From Ruminococcus sp. Phil11 (GTDB lineage Bacteria > Bacillota > Clostridia > Oscillospirales > Ruminococcaceae), in NCBI GenBank assembly GCA_001940925.1, contig MSGZ01000035.1, positions 62,001 through 126,000 of the forward strand: a stretch of 64,000 nucleotides of DNA, read 5' to 3'. Made by a program: the position numbers and the translations under genes. Below the pieces are notes generated by a model. It had not been told where the DNA came from. It made no database searches and saw only the letters and a list, made by a program, of their open reading frames with translations. This document shows, in pieces, positions 7,730 through 16,297 of the stretch (positions are counted from its first letter, which is position 1; the number at the start of each line of letters is the position of its first letter).

Positions 7730-9067
7730 ATGCGGAAAATAGAGTATGTTGTAAGCAATGAAAGACTGATTACGCCGAGCGGATTATCGCTTGTAGGACA
7801 GGTGCTCGGCAAGTCAAATCTCGTCAAAAAAGCCAACCGTATGCGGACAGAAAAGCGTTCACAGCCACAGATCAAAAACGGAGACATTTTGCTGACCATG
7901 ATCGGTCTGCTGGCACTCGGAAAGTCGGATTTCGAGAATGTCAATGAATTCCATACCGATGAAGAATTTTACAAGAACTCGCTCGGTATCGCATACGGTA
8001 TTCCTTCGGAATCCTCGCTCAGAAACCGGCTTGACGGTATCGGAGTGTCAATGAATCGGGAGATTCTTGACGGCAATGTCGATATGTTCCTGTCCTGCAA
8101 ATATGAGCCGTCAGCCCTTCAAAACGGCTGTGTTCCGGTAGATATTGATGTTTCTCCGTTCGATAATTCCGGCAGCCATAAAGCGGGCGTTTCACGCACC
8201 TACAAGAATTTTGACGGTTATGCACCGATCTTTGCCTACATCGGAACTGAGGGGTATCTCTGCAATGCAGAGCTTCGTGAAGGCAAGCAGCACTGCCAGT
8301 CTGGCACGCCGGAATTTCTAGCCGAAACCATCGCAGCAGCGAAGCAGATGACGAAAAAGCCGCTGCTGTTTCGCATGGATTCCGGCAATGATGCACTTGA
8401 AAATATGCTGCTTCTGCATTGGCATGATCCGCAGCTGAAATTTCTCATCAAGCATAATTTTCGCTGTGAAGACTGTTTTGCAATCGCAGAGGAGCTGAAA
8501 TCTGTCTGTCAGAATGTTCAGCATCCGAGAAATGGAAAAACAGTCTATATCGGCAGTACATGGCGGAATTTTGAAACGGAAAAGGACGGAAAATTCGCCA
8601 TTCGTATGGTTTATGAGATCACTGAAAGAACAACCGATGCAAACGGTCAGGAGATGCTTTTCCCGGAGACGGAAATCGACATGTACTGGACATCGCTCGG
8701 GGTTTCCGATGAAGAAGTCATCGCGCTGTATCATAATCACGCTGTCTGCGAGCAGTATCACAGTGAGATCAAGACCGATATGGGGATCGAGCGTCTGCCC
8801 AGCGGAAAATTTGAGACAAATGCGCTGATTCTGAAACTCACGATGATCGCTTACAACATTCTTCGCATCATTGGAACAGCAGCGATGAAAGGCAATGATA
8901 TGCCCGTTCGTCACAGCACGATCAAGCGCAGAAGAATTCGGACTGTGATCGACAATCTGATTCTGCTCGCAGGTCATCTGACTGATCACGCACGTAAATT
9001 GCGCCTTGCGCTCGGTCACTCTAACGGCTGGATTTGTACTTTTCTCAGAGTCGCTGAAGCGTTTTGA
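7730..9067 (+). CDS. IS1380 family transposase
   Basis: A 445-residue DDE transposase. The N-terminal helical region carries QPQIKNGDILLTMIGLLALG, typical of the IS1380 group. The catalytic core includes VPVDIDVSPFDNSGS (first Asp), FRMDSGNDALENM (second Asp region) and the YHSEIKTDMGIERLPSGKF segment with the last Glu. ATG at 7730 is 12 bases after GGAGG; a TTG at 7724 is better spaced and could be used, adding two residues. The stop codon's last base is the first base of the right inverted repeat. Length and motifs are intact, so the element is probably functional. Confidence 0.93.
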   Translation: MRKIEYVVSNERLITPSGLSLVGQVLGKSNLVKKANRMRTEKRSQPQIKNGDILLTMIGLLALGKSDFENVNEFHTDEEFYKNSLGIAYGIPSESSLRNRLDGIGVSMNREILDGNVDMFLSCKYEPSALQNGCVPVDIDVSPFDNSGSHKAGVSRTYKNFDGYAPIFAYIGTEGYLCNAELREGKQHCQSGTPEFLAETIAAAKQMTKKPLLFRMDSGNDALENMLLLHWHDPQLKFLIKHNFRCEDCFAIAEELKSVCQNVQHPRNGKTVYIGSTWRNFETEKDGKFAIRMVYEITERTTDANGQEMLFPETEIDMYWTSLGVSDEEVIALYHNHAVCEQYHSEIKTDMGIERLPSGKFETNALILKLTMIAYNILRIIGTAAMKGNDMPVRHSTIKRRRIRTVIDNLILLAGHLTDHARKLRLALGHSNGWICTFLRVAEAF

Positions 9068-9084
9068 GTTTTGCGGAATCAGGG
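9067..9084 (-). repeat. Right terminal inverted repeat of the IS element
   Basis: AGTTTTGCGGAATCAGGG, overlapping the last base of the transposase stop codon. Confidence 0.9.
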
Positions 9085-9109
9085 AATTATGTAAAATAAT
9101 CTTCGCTTC

Positions 9110-9138
9110 TTTACTTTGCGGAGGAAATGTTATATAAT
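9110..9138 (+). promoter_or_regulatory. Sigma-A-like promoter
   Basis: TTTACT (9110-9115), 17 bases, TATAAT (9133-9138), 48 bases before the gene at 9187. Confidence 0.6.
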
Positions 9139-9186
9139 AAATCTACAGGCAGACGCCTGACATTATGAAAGACAGGAGTGTTTTGT

Positions 9187-9750
9187 ATGACAGAAAAGAA
9201 GATCATGATACTGATCGGGATCATCGTGCTTCCGGTCGCCGTCGGCCTGACGGTGCTGATGTACTGGCTCTGCTTTTACCGGCCGGCCTACCGGGCGGAG
9301 CATTATACGGCAGAGACGACCGGCACCGTCGAAAAAATATCCGGTTTTACCAGCTGCGATATCCGTGTCCCGATGGTGCGCTATTCCGTCGGTGAACAGG
9401 AATATACCGTCTACGGCCCGGATTTTTCCGGCAGCAAATACATATCGGCAGAGGTCGGCAGCATCCAGCTTGCCGGTTATTCCTGCAACATTACGCCGGA
9501 CGGCGAGCTGCCGCTGATCGTGGAGATCATGGGAAGCAAGGCGGCTGCGCAGGAAGCGATGAACGCACGCTATCCGGAGGGCAAGACCGTTCCGGTTTTC
9601 TATGATCCGGATTCCCCGAAGGACGCATTTGTCGAGCGCGACGCCCCGATCCCGCGAACGGTCGGCATCATGCTGGTCACGATCCCAAGCGTTATGACCG
9701 CGGCCTGCATCATCCTGATCCTGATCGGCATTCTGAAACCGAAAGCATAA
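9187..9750 (+). CDS. DUF3592-like membrane protein
   Basis: A 187-residue protein starting at the ATG eight bases after CAGGAG. Hydrophobic segments at about 7-28 and 160-182 flank an extracytoplasmic domain. The central sequence (TTGTVEKISGF, then MVRYSVGEQEYTVYG and KTVPVFYDPDSPKDAFVE) follows the DUF3592 pattern: a GTVxxI strand, a YxxxGxxY strand and the VPVxYDPxxP signature. The function of this family is unknown. Stand-alone gene ending at a shared terminator. Confidence 0.75.
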   Translation: MTEKKIMILIGIIVLPVAVGLTVLMYWLCFYRPAYRAEHYTAETTGTVEKISGFTSCDIRVPMVRYSVGEQEYTVYGPDFSGSKYISAEVGSIQLAGYSCNITPDGELPLIVEIMGSKAAAQEAMNARYPEGKTVPVFYDPDSPKDAFVERDAPIPRTVGIMLVTIPSVMTAACIILILIGILKPKA

Positions 9751-9795
9751 CCGGAAATCCCCGCCGGCCGAGAAGGCCGTTTTCCTGATAACATC

Positions 9796-9823
9796 GAAAT
9801 ACCCGGCGTTTGCCGGGTATTTC
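9796..9823. terminator. Bidirectional terminator between convergent genes
   Basis: Perfect 12-bp stem GAAATACCCGGC / GCCGGGTATTTC with a GTTT loop. Confidence 0.8.
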
Positions 9824-9843
9824 AGTTTCATGTCATTGCAGAT

Positions 9844-12800
9844 TCAGCGTGAAAAACGCTTTTTGGTCAACCTCGGCAAAGCATGCGTATTTTTGCCGAG
9901 GATATCATCCCATGTGATATCTTTTCTTGCAACGTATTTTTCCGTGTAATACTTCAGGAGCCACTGCGCATCCTCAACACTGACCTCTCCGTTGCAGTCA
10001 ATATCTGCGGCAATGATCTGTTCGGGCGTCAGATTCATGTCATTTCCTGCTATGCGCTCGGTATAGGCCTTGAGCGTCAGCTGTGCATCATCGACACTGA
10101 CCTGACCGTCGCCGGTCACATCACCGCGCAGCGGAGCAGGAGCGGCAGAGGTCGTATCAATCGGTGTTGTTTCTGTCGGTGCCGCCGTGGTGACCGGTGC
10201 TGCCGCAGTCGTTGCCTTTGCGGTTGTCGTGATCGCCTTTGCTGTGGTGGCGGGTGCTTTCGCGGTTGTCGCTGCAGTCTTCGCCGTAGTAACAGCCGCT
10301 TTTGTCGTTGCGGCGGTCGTTTTCACTGTTGTTGTCACAGTCGTTTTTGCGTTCGTTGTTGTGACCGCAGGCACCGTCGTGATCTGCGGCACTTCCTTCA
10401 GTGCCTCGAATTTGTATCCGTATTTCTTTGCATACGCCTGCGCTGTCGAACCCTCATAGCCGCGGATCGTGCCGTTGAACGTCGCCTCTCCTGCGCTGCC
10501 GTCATAGCCGTTGGTGATCGTTCCCGCATCGTCTTTGATCACACATTCCGGATTCAGAATTGTGACGTCCGTCAGTGCGGCACTGCCGATTCCGTCGATC
10601 TTTGCAACATGCTCCGGCAGCGTGATCTTTGTGATCGCGTCGCAGTCCATGAACGCGTATGGGTTGATGACCGTGACGCCGTCCGGAACGGTCACTTCGC
10701 CGGAGGCCGCAGATGCGTCGATCAGGATCCCATTGACGGCGACAAGCGGATTCTTCGCCTGCTGTGCGGCAAGCCACGGCGTCCCTGAGAATGCGGGCTC
10801 AAAGAAATTCTGAACGGATGCCGGAATATTGACCTCGCTGAGCGCGGTGCAGCCGGAGAACACAAGATTGCCGATCGTCTCGCAGCCGTCCGGAATGGTG
10901 ACGGATCTCAGAGAAGTACACTGTGCGAAGGCTGCTTCATATACATTTTTCAGATTGGCGGGCAGCGTAACCTTTTCCAGATTCTTGCAGCCCCAGAAGG
11001 TCTGCATCCCGAACGATGTCAGGGAATCCGGCAAAATGACTTCGGTCAGTTTGTCGCACTGTGCAAACGCAAACTGTGAAAAACCGGTCACGGGTTTTCC
11101 GTCGATTTCTGCAGAGATCTTCAGCACGGCAGGCAGGTCGTCGGTATAACCGGTGATGATCACGCCGCCGTTTTCCGTTTCGTATTTCATCCCCTGATAA
11201 ACCTTGCCATCCGGCTTCGGCGTTTCAAACGGGATGCTGTTTTTCTTGGCGTAGGTCTCCGCATAGGAGCCTTTGCTGCCGCAGATCGTGAGACTGGTGC
11301 AGTTGTCAAACGCATAATTGCCGATGCTTGTCACGCTTTCCGGGACCGTCACGCTGGTCAGCGCGACGCCGCCGTAGAATGTAAACCGACCGATCGCAGT
11401 CACGCCTTCCGGTATTTTGAAGCTTGTCAGGCTCGGGCAGTCATAAAACGCGTAGTCGCCGATGCTTGTCACGCTGTCCGGCACTGTGATGCTTTTCAGC
11501 GCGGTGCAGCTTTCAAATGCAGAAGGACCGATCGTTGTGACGCTGTCCGGAAGCACGACGCTCGTCAGCTTATCGCACATGTCAAATGCGCGTTCACCGA
11601 TCACTTTCACCGGCATACCGTTGATCTCTGCGGGAATGACCAGATCTGACGGAATGTCATCGGAAAAGCCGGTAATGGTGACCGCACCGTTTTCGACCGA
11701 ATACTGAAGGCTGTCCAGTACGAGCTGTTTCTCAGCACCCGGCACTTCAAACGGGATTCCGTTCTCCTCCGCGTAGTTCTCTGCAAATGAGTCTGTGCTG
11801 CCGTAAATCGTCAGATAATCGCACTCGGTAAATGCCTGTTCCCCGATCTCAGTCACGGCATCCGGAATTGTGATGCCTGTCAGCGCGGAGCAGCCGAAAA
11901 ATGCATTCTCACCGATGCTTTTCACGCTGTCCGGGATCGTCACGCAGGTCAGCGAAGTGCAGCCGGAAAACGCGCTGCTGCCGATACGGGTAACAGGTTT
12001 GCCGTCGATTTCTGCCGGGATGACCGGCTCAGCGGGCAGATCATCCGTATAGTCGGTGATGATGATCTCGTCGTCTTTGACCGTATAGATCATGCCGCCG
12101 GACACAGCCTCTGCAGGCAGATTTGCCAGATCCTCAAATGTGAATCCGTAGGTCTCGGCGTAGGTCTGCGCCGTGGAGCCGGGATGTCCGTAGATCACTG
12201 TGCCTTCGTTGAAAACGGTGTCCTCAGAATAGAATTCGCAGTCCGGATTCATCACGACCGCATACTGCATTGCCCTGCACCCCTTAAATGCACACGGCCC
12301 GAGCTTCGACACTTTTTCCGGGATCGTGATTTTTTTCAGGGAAGTGCAGAATCCATAGGCGGCAAATTCAATTGATGTTACGGTATCCGGAATATCCGCC
12401 TTCTTCAGATTATGTGCGCTGTTGAAGGTCTCATCGGGAATCACGGTCAGATTCTGCGGCAGCTCAACAGAACGCAAATTCGCGTCCAGATAGAACACAG
12501 CCTCGCCCATTTCGGTCAGATTGCGCGGCATGGTAACGTGCTGCAGGGCATCGCACTTGTTGAACGCATGATCGCGGATCACGGTCACGCTTTCGGGAAT
12601 ATCGACCGAAACCAGCCCCATACAGAAACAGAACGCGTGTTTGCCGATGACCTCTACGCCCTCCGGAATGCTGACAGCAGTCAGCTTGTCGCATGAAAAG
12701 AACGCTTCATCGCCGATCTCGGTCACAGAGCCCGGGATCGTGTATTCATCTGCCGGATAAGCCTCGGGAACACGTACCAGCTTTGTCATATCCCTGCTGA

Positions 12801-13707
12801 ATACGACGCCGTCCACGGAACAATACACCGGATTCTCCGGATCAACCGTAATGGAACACAGCGGGGTGTAATTGGCAAACGAGTTTGCAAGTGACGTCAC
12901 GCTTGCCGGGATCGTGATGCCCGTCAGTGCATTGCAGCCGGAAAACGCACTTTCACCGATGCTTGTCACGCTGTCCGGAATGCTGACGGTATTCAGACTT
13001 TTGCATTCTTGGAACGCGCTGTCGCAGATTTTCTTCACAGAGTCCGGAATGGTTACTGTCTTCAGCCCTCGGCAGCGAAAGAACGCGTCTATGCCGATCT
13101 CGGTCACAGAGTCCGGGATCGCGTATTCATCTGCCGCATAGCCGTCCGGCACACACACCAGCGTTGTCATATCCTTGCTGAACACGACGCCGTCCGCGGA
13201 ACAATACACCGGATTCTCCGGATCGACCGTAATGGCCTGTATCCCTGTATCGTATGTAAAGGAGCCTTGGAGTGTCGTTACGCTTGCCGGGAGCGTGAGG
13301 CTTGTCAGATTTGCGCAGCTGTTAAACGCAGAATAGCCGATGCTTGTCACACTGTCCGGAATGGAGACGGACAGCAGCTCCGGACAGTAAAAAAAGGAGT
13401 AGCTGCCGATTTCTGTAATGCCCTGTTCGATCACGACCTCTCTGATGCTGTTTGCGTAGCTGGTCCAGTTGGAATCAGGATCTGAAAGCACTTCGATCGC
13501 GCCTGTTCCGCTGATCGTGAGTCTGCCGTTACCATCCAGTTTCCATGATGCATTTTCACCGCATGTGCCTTCGCCCGTCCCGAAAAGATATGCACCTGCC
13601 GTCAGGGCGTTATCCCGCATCAGCGGCACCGCAGAGATATTCCCTCCGATCGCAAGCGCGGAAAAAAGCCAGGCGCAGAGCGTACTGTATAACCGTTTCT
13701 TCTTCAT
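9844..13707 (-). CDS. Secreted BspA-type leucine-rich-repeat protein with C-terminal dockerin
   Basis: A 1,287-residue protein with a signal peptide (MKKKRLYSTLCAWLFSALAI). Residues about 75-1100 hold dozens of BspA/LRR_5 repeats of the form SIPDSVTSIGxxAFxxCxxL, arranged as several blocks separated by short modules (YETENGGVIITGYTDDLP and variants recur four times) and by ends such as GSTAQTYAETYGFTFE. A Thr/Ala-rich linker (about 1110-1200) leads to a type I dockerin with two calcium loops, GDVTGDGQVSVDDAQ and ADIDCNGEVSVEDAQ. Dockerins anchor proteins to cohesins of a cellulosome or cell-surface scaffold. AAGGAGG precedes the start. The role may be adhesion or protein-protein contact; the ligand cannot be told. 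Confidence 0.92.
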   Translation of the reverse strand: MKKKRLYSTLCAWLFSALAIGGNISAVPLMRDNALTAGAYLFGTGEGTCGENASWKLDGNGRLTISGTGAIEVLSDPDSNWTSYANSIREVVIEQGITEIGSYSFFYCPELLSVSIPDSVTSIGYSAFNSCANLTSLTLPASVTTLQGSFTYDTGIQAITVDPENPVYCSADGVVFSKDMTTLVCVPDGYAADEYAIPDSVTEIGIDAFFRCRGLKTVTIPDSVKKICDSAFQECKSLNTVSIPDSVTSIGESAFSGCNALTGITIPASVTSLANSFANYTPLCSITVDPENPVYCSVDGVVFSRDMTKLVRVPEAYPADEYTIPGSVTEIGDEAFFSCDKLTAVSIPEGVEVIGKHAFCFCMGLVSVDIPESVTVIRDHAFNKCDALQHVTMPRNLTEMGEAVFYLDANLRSVELPQNLTVIPDETFNSAHNLKKADIPDTVTSIEFAAYGFCTSLKKITIPEKVSKLGPCAFKGCRAMQYAVVMNPDCEFYSEDTVFNEGTVIYGHPGSTAQTYAETYGFTFEDLANLPAEAVSGGMIYTVKDDEIIITDYTDDLPAEPVIPAEIDGKPVTRIGSSAFSGCTSLTCVTIPDSVKSIGENAFFGCSALTGITIPDAVTEIGEQAFTECDYLTIYGSTDSFAENYAEENGIPFEVPGAEKQLVLDSLQYSVENGAVTITGFSDDIPSDLVIPAEINGMPVKVIGERAFDMCDKLTSVVLPDSVTTIGPSAFESCTALKSITVPDSVTSIGDYAFYDCPSLTSFKIPEGVTAIGRFTFYGGVALTSVTVPESVTSIGNYAFDNCTSLTICGSKGSYAETYAKKNSIPFETPKPDGKVYQGMKYETENGGVIITGYTDDLPAVLKISAEIDGKPVTGFSQFAFAQCDKLTEVILPDSLTSFGMQTFWGCKNLEKVTLPANLKNVYEAAFAQCTSLRSVTIPDGCETIGNLVFSGCTALSEVNIPASVQNFFEPAFSGTPWLAAQQAKNPLVAVNGILIDASAASGEVTVPDGVTVINPYAFMDCDAITKITLPEHVAKIDGIGSAALTDVTILNPECVIKDDAGTITNGYDGSAGEATFNGTIRGYEGSTAQAYAKKYGYKFEALKEVPQITTVPAVTTTNAKTTVTTTVKTTAATTKAAVTTAKTAATTAKAPATTAKAITTTAKATTAAAPVTTAAPTETTPIDTTSAAPAPLRGDVTGDGQVSVDDAQLTLKAYTERIAGNDMNLTPEQIIAADIDCNGEVSVEDAQWLLKYYTEKYVARKDITWDDILGKNTHALPRLTKKRFSR

Positions 13708-14096
13708 GGAAATACCTCCTTCGTTTCTGCAGGTTTATATATTGAGCATCCTGATAAAAAAGACCGCATGACAGATCCAAAGGCTGAGAGAAACATTTAC
13801 ATCGAGGGTAAACGGTGCTCAGATGTCGGACAACTGTCAGCGGCTGTTAGTGGTATTGTATCACATCTTTTGTTATTTGTCAATATATTTTAAACACTTC
13901 ATCAATTATTACAACAGAAGTACGGATAGAATGTGCTATTTGCCGAAGGCAGAAGCTGTGTTCATCATTCCTACAGAATTCCACAATTCACTGTCCGCGA
14001 TTCCACATTCACCCCATAAGCCTTTCATATTGCATCTGTATAATAAAGCCATAGAAGCAAACCGGACCCCCGACCGATATGAAAGGATGCATGATG
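13708..14096. promoter_or_regulatory. Divergent intergenic region, LRR-dockerin gene and carbohydrate-binding lipoprotein gene
   Basis: Contains the minus-strand promoter at 13855-13883 and a leader of about 150 bases before 13707, plus a TATAAT at 14037-14042 likely used for the lipoprotein gene. I found no other gene or known riboswitch in the leader. Confidence 0.45.
13855..13883 (-). promoter_or_regulatory. Sigma-A promoter for the LRR-dockerin gene
   Basis: On the minus strand: TTGACA, 17 bases, TACAAT. Confidence 0.7.
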
Positions 14097-15533
14097 ATGA
14101 AAAAGATGAATATGATCTCCGCCGTACTGGCTGCAATTCTCGCAGTTACGATGACCGGCTGCGGCATGAACCGGAATACCGGCACCACAGCCGCAGATCC
14201 CGCAGTCATGAGCAGCGATTCGGTGAAGAAAGAGGAATCTTCGGAAAATACGGAAGCTGCATCTGTGAAGCAGGAAGTCAGCGACACCGTTGAAGCGGTT
14301 GAGCTTTCTCAGAAAACAGGATCCGCAGAGCAGGACAGCGAGCTGTTCACAAAGCGCGATCTTGCGCAGACCGCCGATCTGAGCGATGCACAGCGCATCA
14401 CAGTCTCCGACGGTCAGACGATCGGCATCACGGATGAAGGCGTTTACGTCATCAGCGGCACGGCAAAGAACTGCACGATCCGCATCAATGCCGACGATGC
14501 CGCGAAGATCCAGCTTGTGCTGGACGGCGTCAGCATCACAAATGACGATTTTCCTGCGATCTATGTGATCTCCGCAGATAAGGTGTTTGTCACGACAACA
14601 GACAGCGAAAACAGCCTGACCGTCAGCGGACAGTTCAAAGCGGACGGCGATACGAACACCGATGCCGTCATCTTCTCGAAGGACGATCTGGTCCTGAACG
14701 GCACGGGCACGCTGAACATCACTTCCGCATACGGCAACGGCGTCACCTGCAAGGATGATCTGAAGATCACCGGCGGCACCTACAATGTCAAGACCGCACT
14801 GGACAGCTTTGAAGCGAACGACAGCATCTCCGTATACGACGGTACCTTCAATATCAAGACCGACAAGGACGGTTTCCGCTGCGAAAACGATGCGGCAGAG
14901 GGAACGGTCACGGTTCTCGGCGGCACTTATTCGATCACGGCAGGCAGCGACGGTATGCAGGCCTGCGCGCTCCTGCAGATCGACGGCGGCACAATGGATA
15001 TTACCGCGGCAGAAGGTCTGGAAGCAACCTATGTACTGATCAATGACGGCGATATCAATATCTCCGCTAGTGATGACGGCATCAATGCAGCTGCAAGCTC
15101 GAACGCTTATGAAACCGCGGTCGAGATCAACGGCGGTAATCTCAATGTAGCAGTCGGACAGGGCGACACCGACGCGATCGACGCGAACGGCTCGATCTAT
15201 GTCAACGGCGGTACAATCAATATCACCGCGCAGATGTCCTCGTTTGACTACGATGTCAAAGCCGAGTTCAACGGCGGCACGATCATCATCAACGGCGAGG
15301 AGGTCTCCGAGATCCCGCAGAGCATGATGGGCGGCGGAATGCACGGCGGCATATTCGGCGGAAAAGGCGGCATGTTCGGCGGCATGAACGGGGAATCCGA
15401 TGCGATGCAGAACGGCATGAACGGCGGCTTCGGCGGCCGCGGCGGCAGACGCGGGATGCAGGACGGCACCGGCGATATGACGGACGGCATGACCGGAGGA
15501 TCCGGCGGCAAAGAGAATCATGCCGCGATCTGA
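14097..15533 (+). CDS. Cthe_2159-like carbohydrate-binding lipoprotein
   Basis: About 478 residues from the ATG at 14097; ATGs at 14091 and 14094 are alternatives behind GAAAGGA. The signal ends in the lipobox VTMTGC, so the protein is predicted to be a membrane-anchored lipoprotein. The body (about 90-400) consists of short repeats such as VTVLGGTYSITAGSDGMQA, GTYNVKTALDSFEANDS and NGGNLNVAVGQGDTDAIDAN, the right-handed beta-helix pattern of the Cthe_2159 (former DUF4353) family, known to bind polysaccharides and calcium. The last 75 residues are Gly/Met/Arg-rich and disordered (MMGGGMHGGIFGGKGGMFGG). It stands before a two-component system that could control it. Confidence 0.85.
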   Translation: MKKMNMISAVLAAILAVTMTGCGMNRNTGTTAADPAVMSSDSVKKEESSENTEAASVKQEVSDTVEAVELSQKTGSAEQDSELFTKRDLAQTADLSDAQRITVSDGQTIGITDEGVYVISGTAKNCTIRINADDAAKIQLVLDGVSITNDDFPAIYVISADKVFVTTTDSENSLTVSGQFKADGDTNTDAVIFSKDDLVLNGTGTLNITSAYGNGVTCKDDLKITGGTYNVKTALDSFEANDSISVYDGTFNIKTDKDGFRCENDAAEGTVTVLGGTYSITAGSDGMQACALLQIDGGTMDITAAEGLEATYVLINDGDINISASDDGINAAASSNAYETAVEINGGNLNVAVGQGDTDAIDANGSIYVNGGTINITAQMSSFDYDVKAEFNGGTIIINGEEVSEIPQSMMGGGMHGGIFGGKGGMFGGMNGESDAMQNGMNGGFGGRGGRRGMQDGTGDMTDGMTGGSGGKENHAAI

Positions 15534-15546
15534 CGGGTCAATACGG

Positions 15547-15581
15547 AAAACGCTCCTGCGTACTTTACAAGGGAGCGTTTT
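15547..15581 (+). terminator. Terminator after the carbohydrate-binding lipoprotein gene
   Basis: AAAACGCTCC and GGAGCGTTTT arms running into a T-rich stretch. It overlaps the promoter of the next gene. Confidence 0.7.
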
Positions 15582-15592
15582 TCGTGTATAAT
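15564..15592 (+). promoter_or_regulatory. Promoter for the two-component operon
   Basis: TTTACA (15564-15569), 17 bases, TATAAT (15587-15592). The -35 lies within the loop of the preceding terminator. Confidence 0.6.
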
Positions 15593-15622
15593 GATGACAG
15601 AATATCACTGCGGAGGTACGCT

Positions 15623-16297
15623 ATGGCAAAGATTCTGATTGCAGACGACGAACCGAATATCGTGACGCTGATCTCCCGCTATGCGGAACGCGAGGGCTGC
15701 GAGGTGACAGCCGTATCTGACGGCAGAGCGGCGATCGAAGCCTGCCGGAATGACAGCTTCGACGTCATCATTCTGGATGTGATGATGCCCGATACGGACG
15801 GCTTTACCGCATGCAAAAAAATACGCGGGTTTTCGGAAACACCGGTCATCATGCTTTCTGCGCGCGGCACGGAATTTGACAAGCTGCACGGCTTTGAGGT
15901 CGGTGCAGATGATTATGTCACGAAGCCGTTTTCGCCGATGGAGCTGATGGCGCGCATCAGGGTCGCACTCAAGCGCGGAACGCCGAAAACGGAGCCGAAG
16001 AAAGAAGAAATCCTCACAGCCGGCGGCATTGTCATTGACATTCCCGGCATGACCGTCACGGCGGACGGCGAAACACTTGAGCTGACCGCAAAGGAATATG
16101 CGCTGCTGAAATATCTTGCGGAGAATCAGGGCGTCGTGCTGTCCCGCGAGCAGATCCTGCATACGGTCTGGGGATATGACGATTCGGTCGCGGACCGTAC
16201 CGTAGACTGGCAGATCAAGCTGCTGCGCAATAAACTCGGTGCATACCGCGACAGCATCCGGACGATCCGAGGGGTGGGATATAAATTTGAAGCATAA
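15623..16297 (+). CDS. OmpR/PhoB-family response regulator
   Basis: A 224-residue regulator with ATG after GGAGG. The receiver domain has the acidic pair DDE near residue 8, the phosphoacceptor Asp in VIILDVMMPDTDGF and the conserved Lys in VTKPFSP. The C-terminal winged helix includes LTAKEYALLKYLAEN, VLSREQILHTVWGYD and IRTIRGVGYKFEA. It overlaps the kinase gene by 11 bases, so the pair is translationally coupled. The HtrA-like gene beyond the kinase makes a CssRS-type envelope-stress role attractive, but the proximity of the polysaccharide-binding lipoprotein leaves that open. Confidence 0.95.
   Translation: MAKILIADDEPNIVTLISRYAEREGCEVTAVSDGRAAIEACRNDSFDVIILDVMMPDTDGFTACKKIRGFSETPVIMLSARGTEFDKLHGFEVGADDYVTKPFSPMELMARIRVALKRGTPKTEPKKEEILTAGGIVIDIPGMTVTADGETLELTAKEYALLKYLAENQGVVLSREQILHTVWGYDDSVADRTVDWQIKLLRNKLGAYRDSIRTIRGVGYKFEA

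Larger units (their letters stand above)
7618..9085 (+). mobile_element. IS1380-type insertion sequence
   Basis: An exact 18-bp inverted repeat, CCCTGATTCCGCAAAACT at 7619-7636 and its reverse complement at 9067-9084, extendable by one base outward on each side, flanks one transposase gene. I see no convincing 4-5 bp target-site duplication, so the insertion may be old or rearranged. Confidence 0.9.

Noticed and set aside
7614..9090. Target-site duplication of the IS element
   Set aside because: The four to five bases on each side (ending ACAT on the left, starting AATT on the right) do not match.
14025..15608. Long open frame on the minus strand opposite the carbohydrate-binding lipoprotein (527 codons)
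   Set aside because: It mirrors the codon bias of the real gene, has biased His/Arg/Ala/Asp-rich composition, no domain and no ribosome site.
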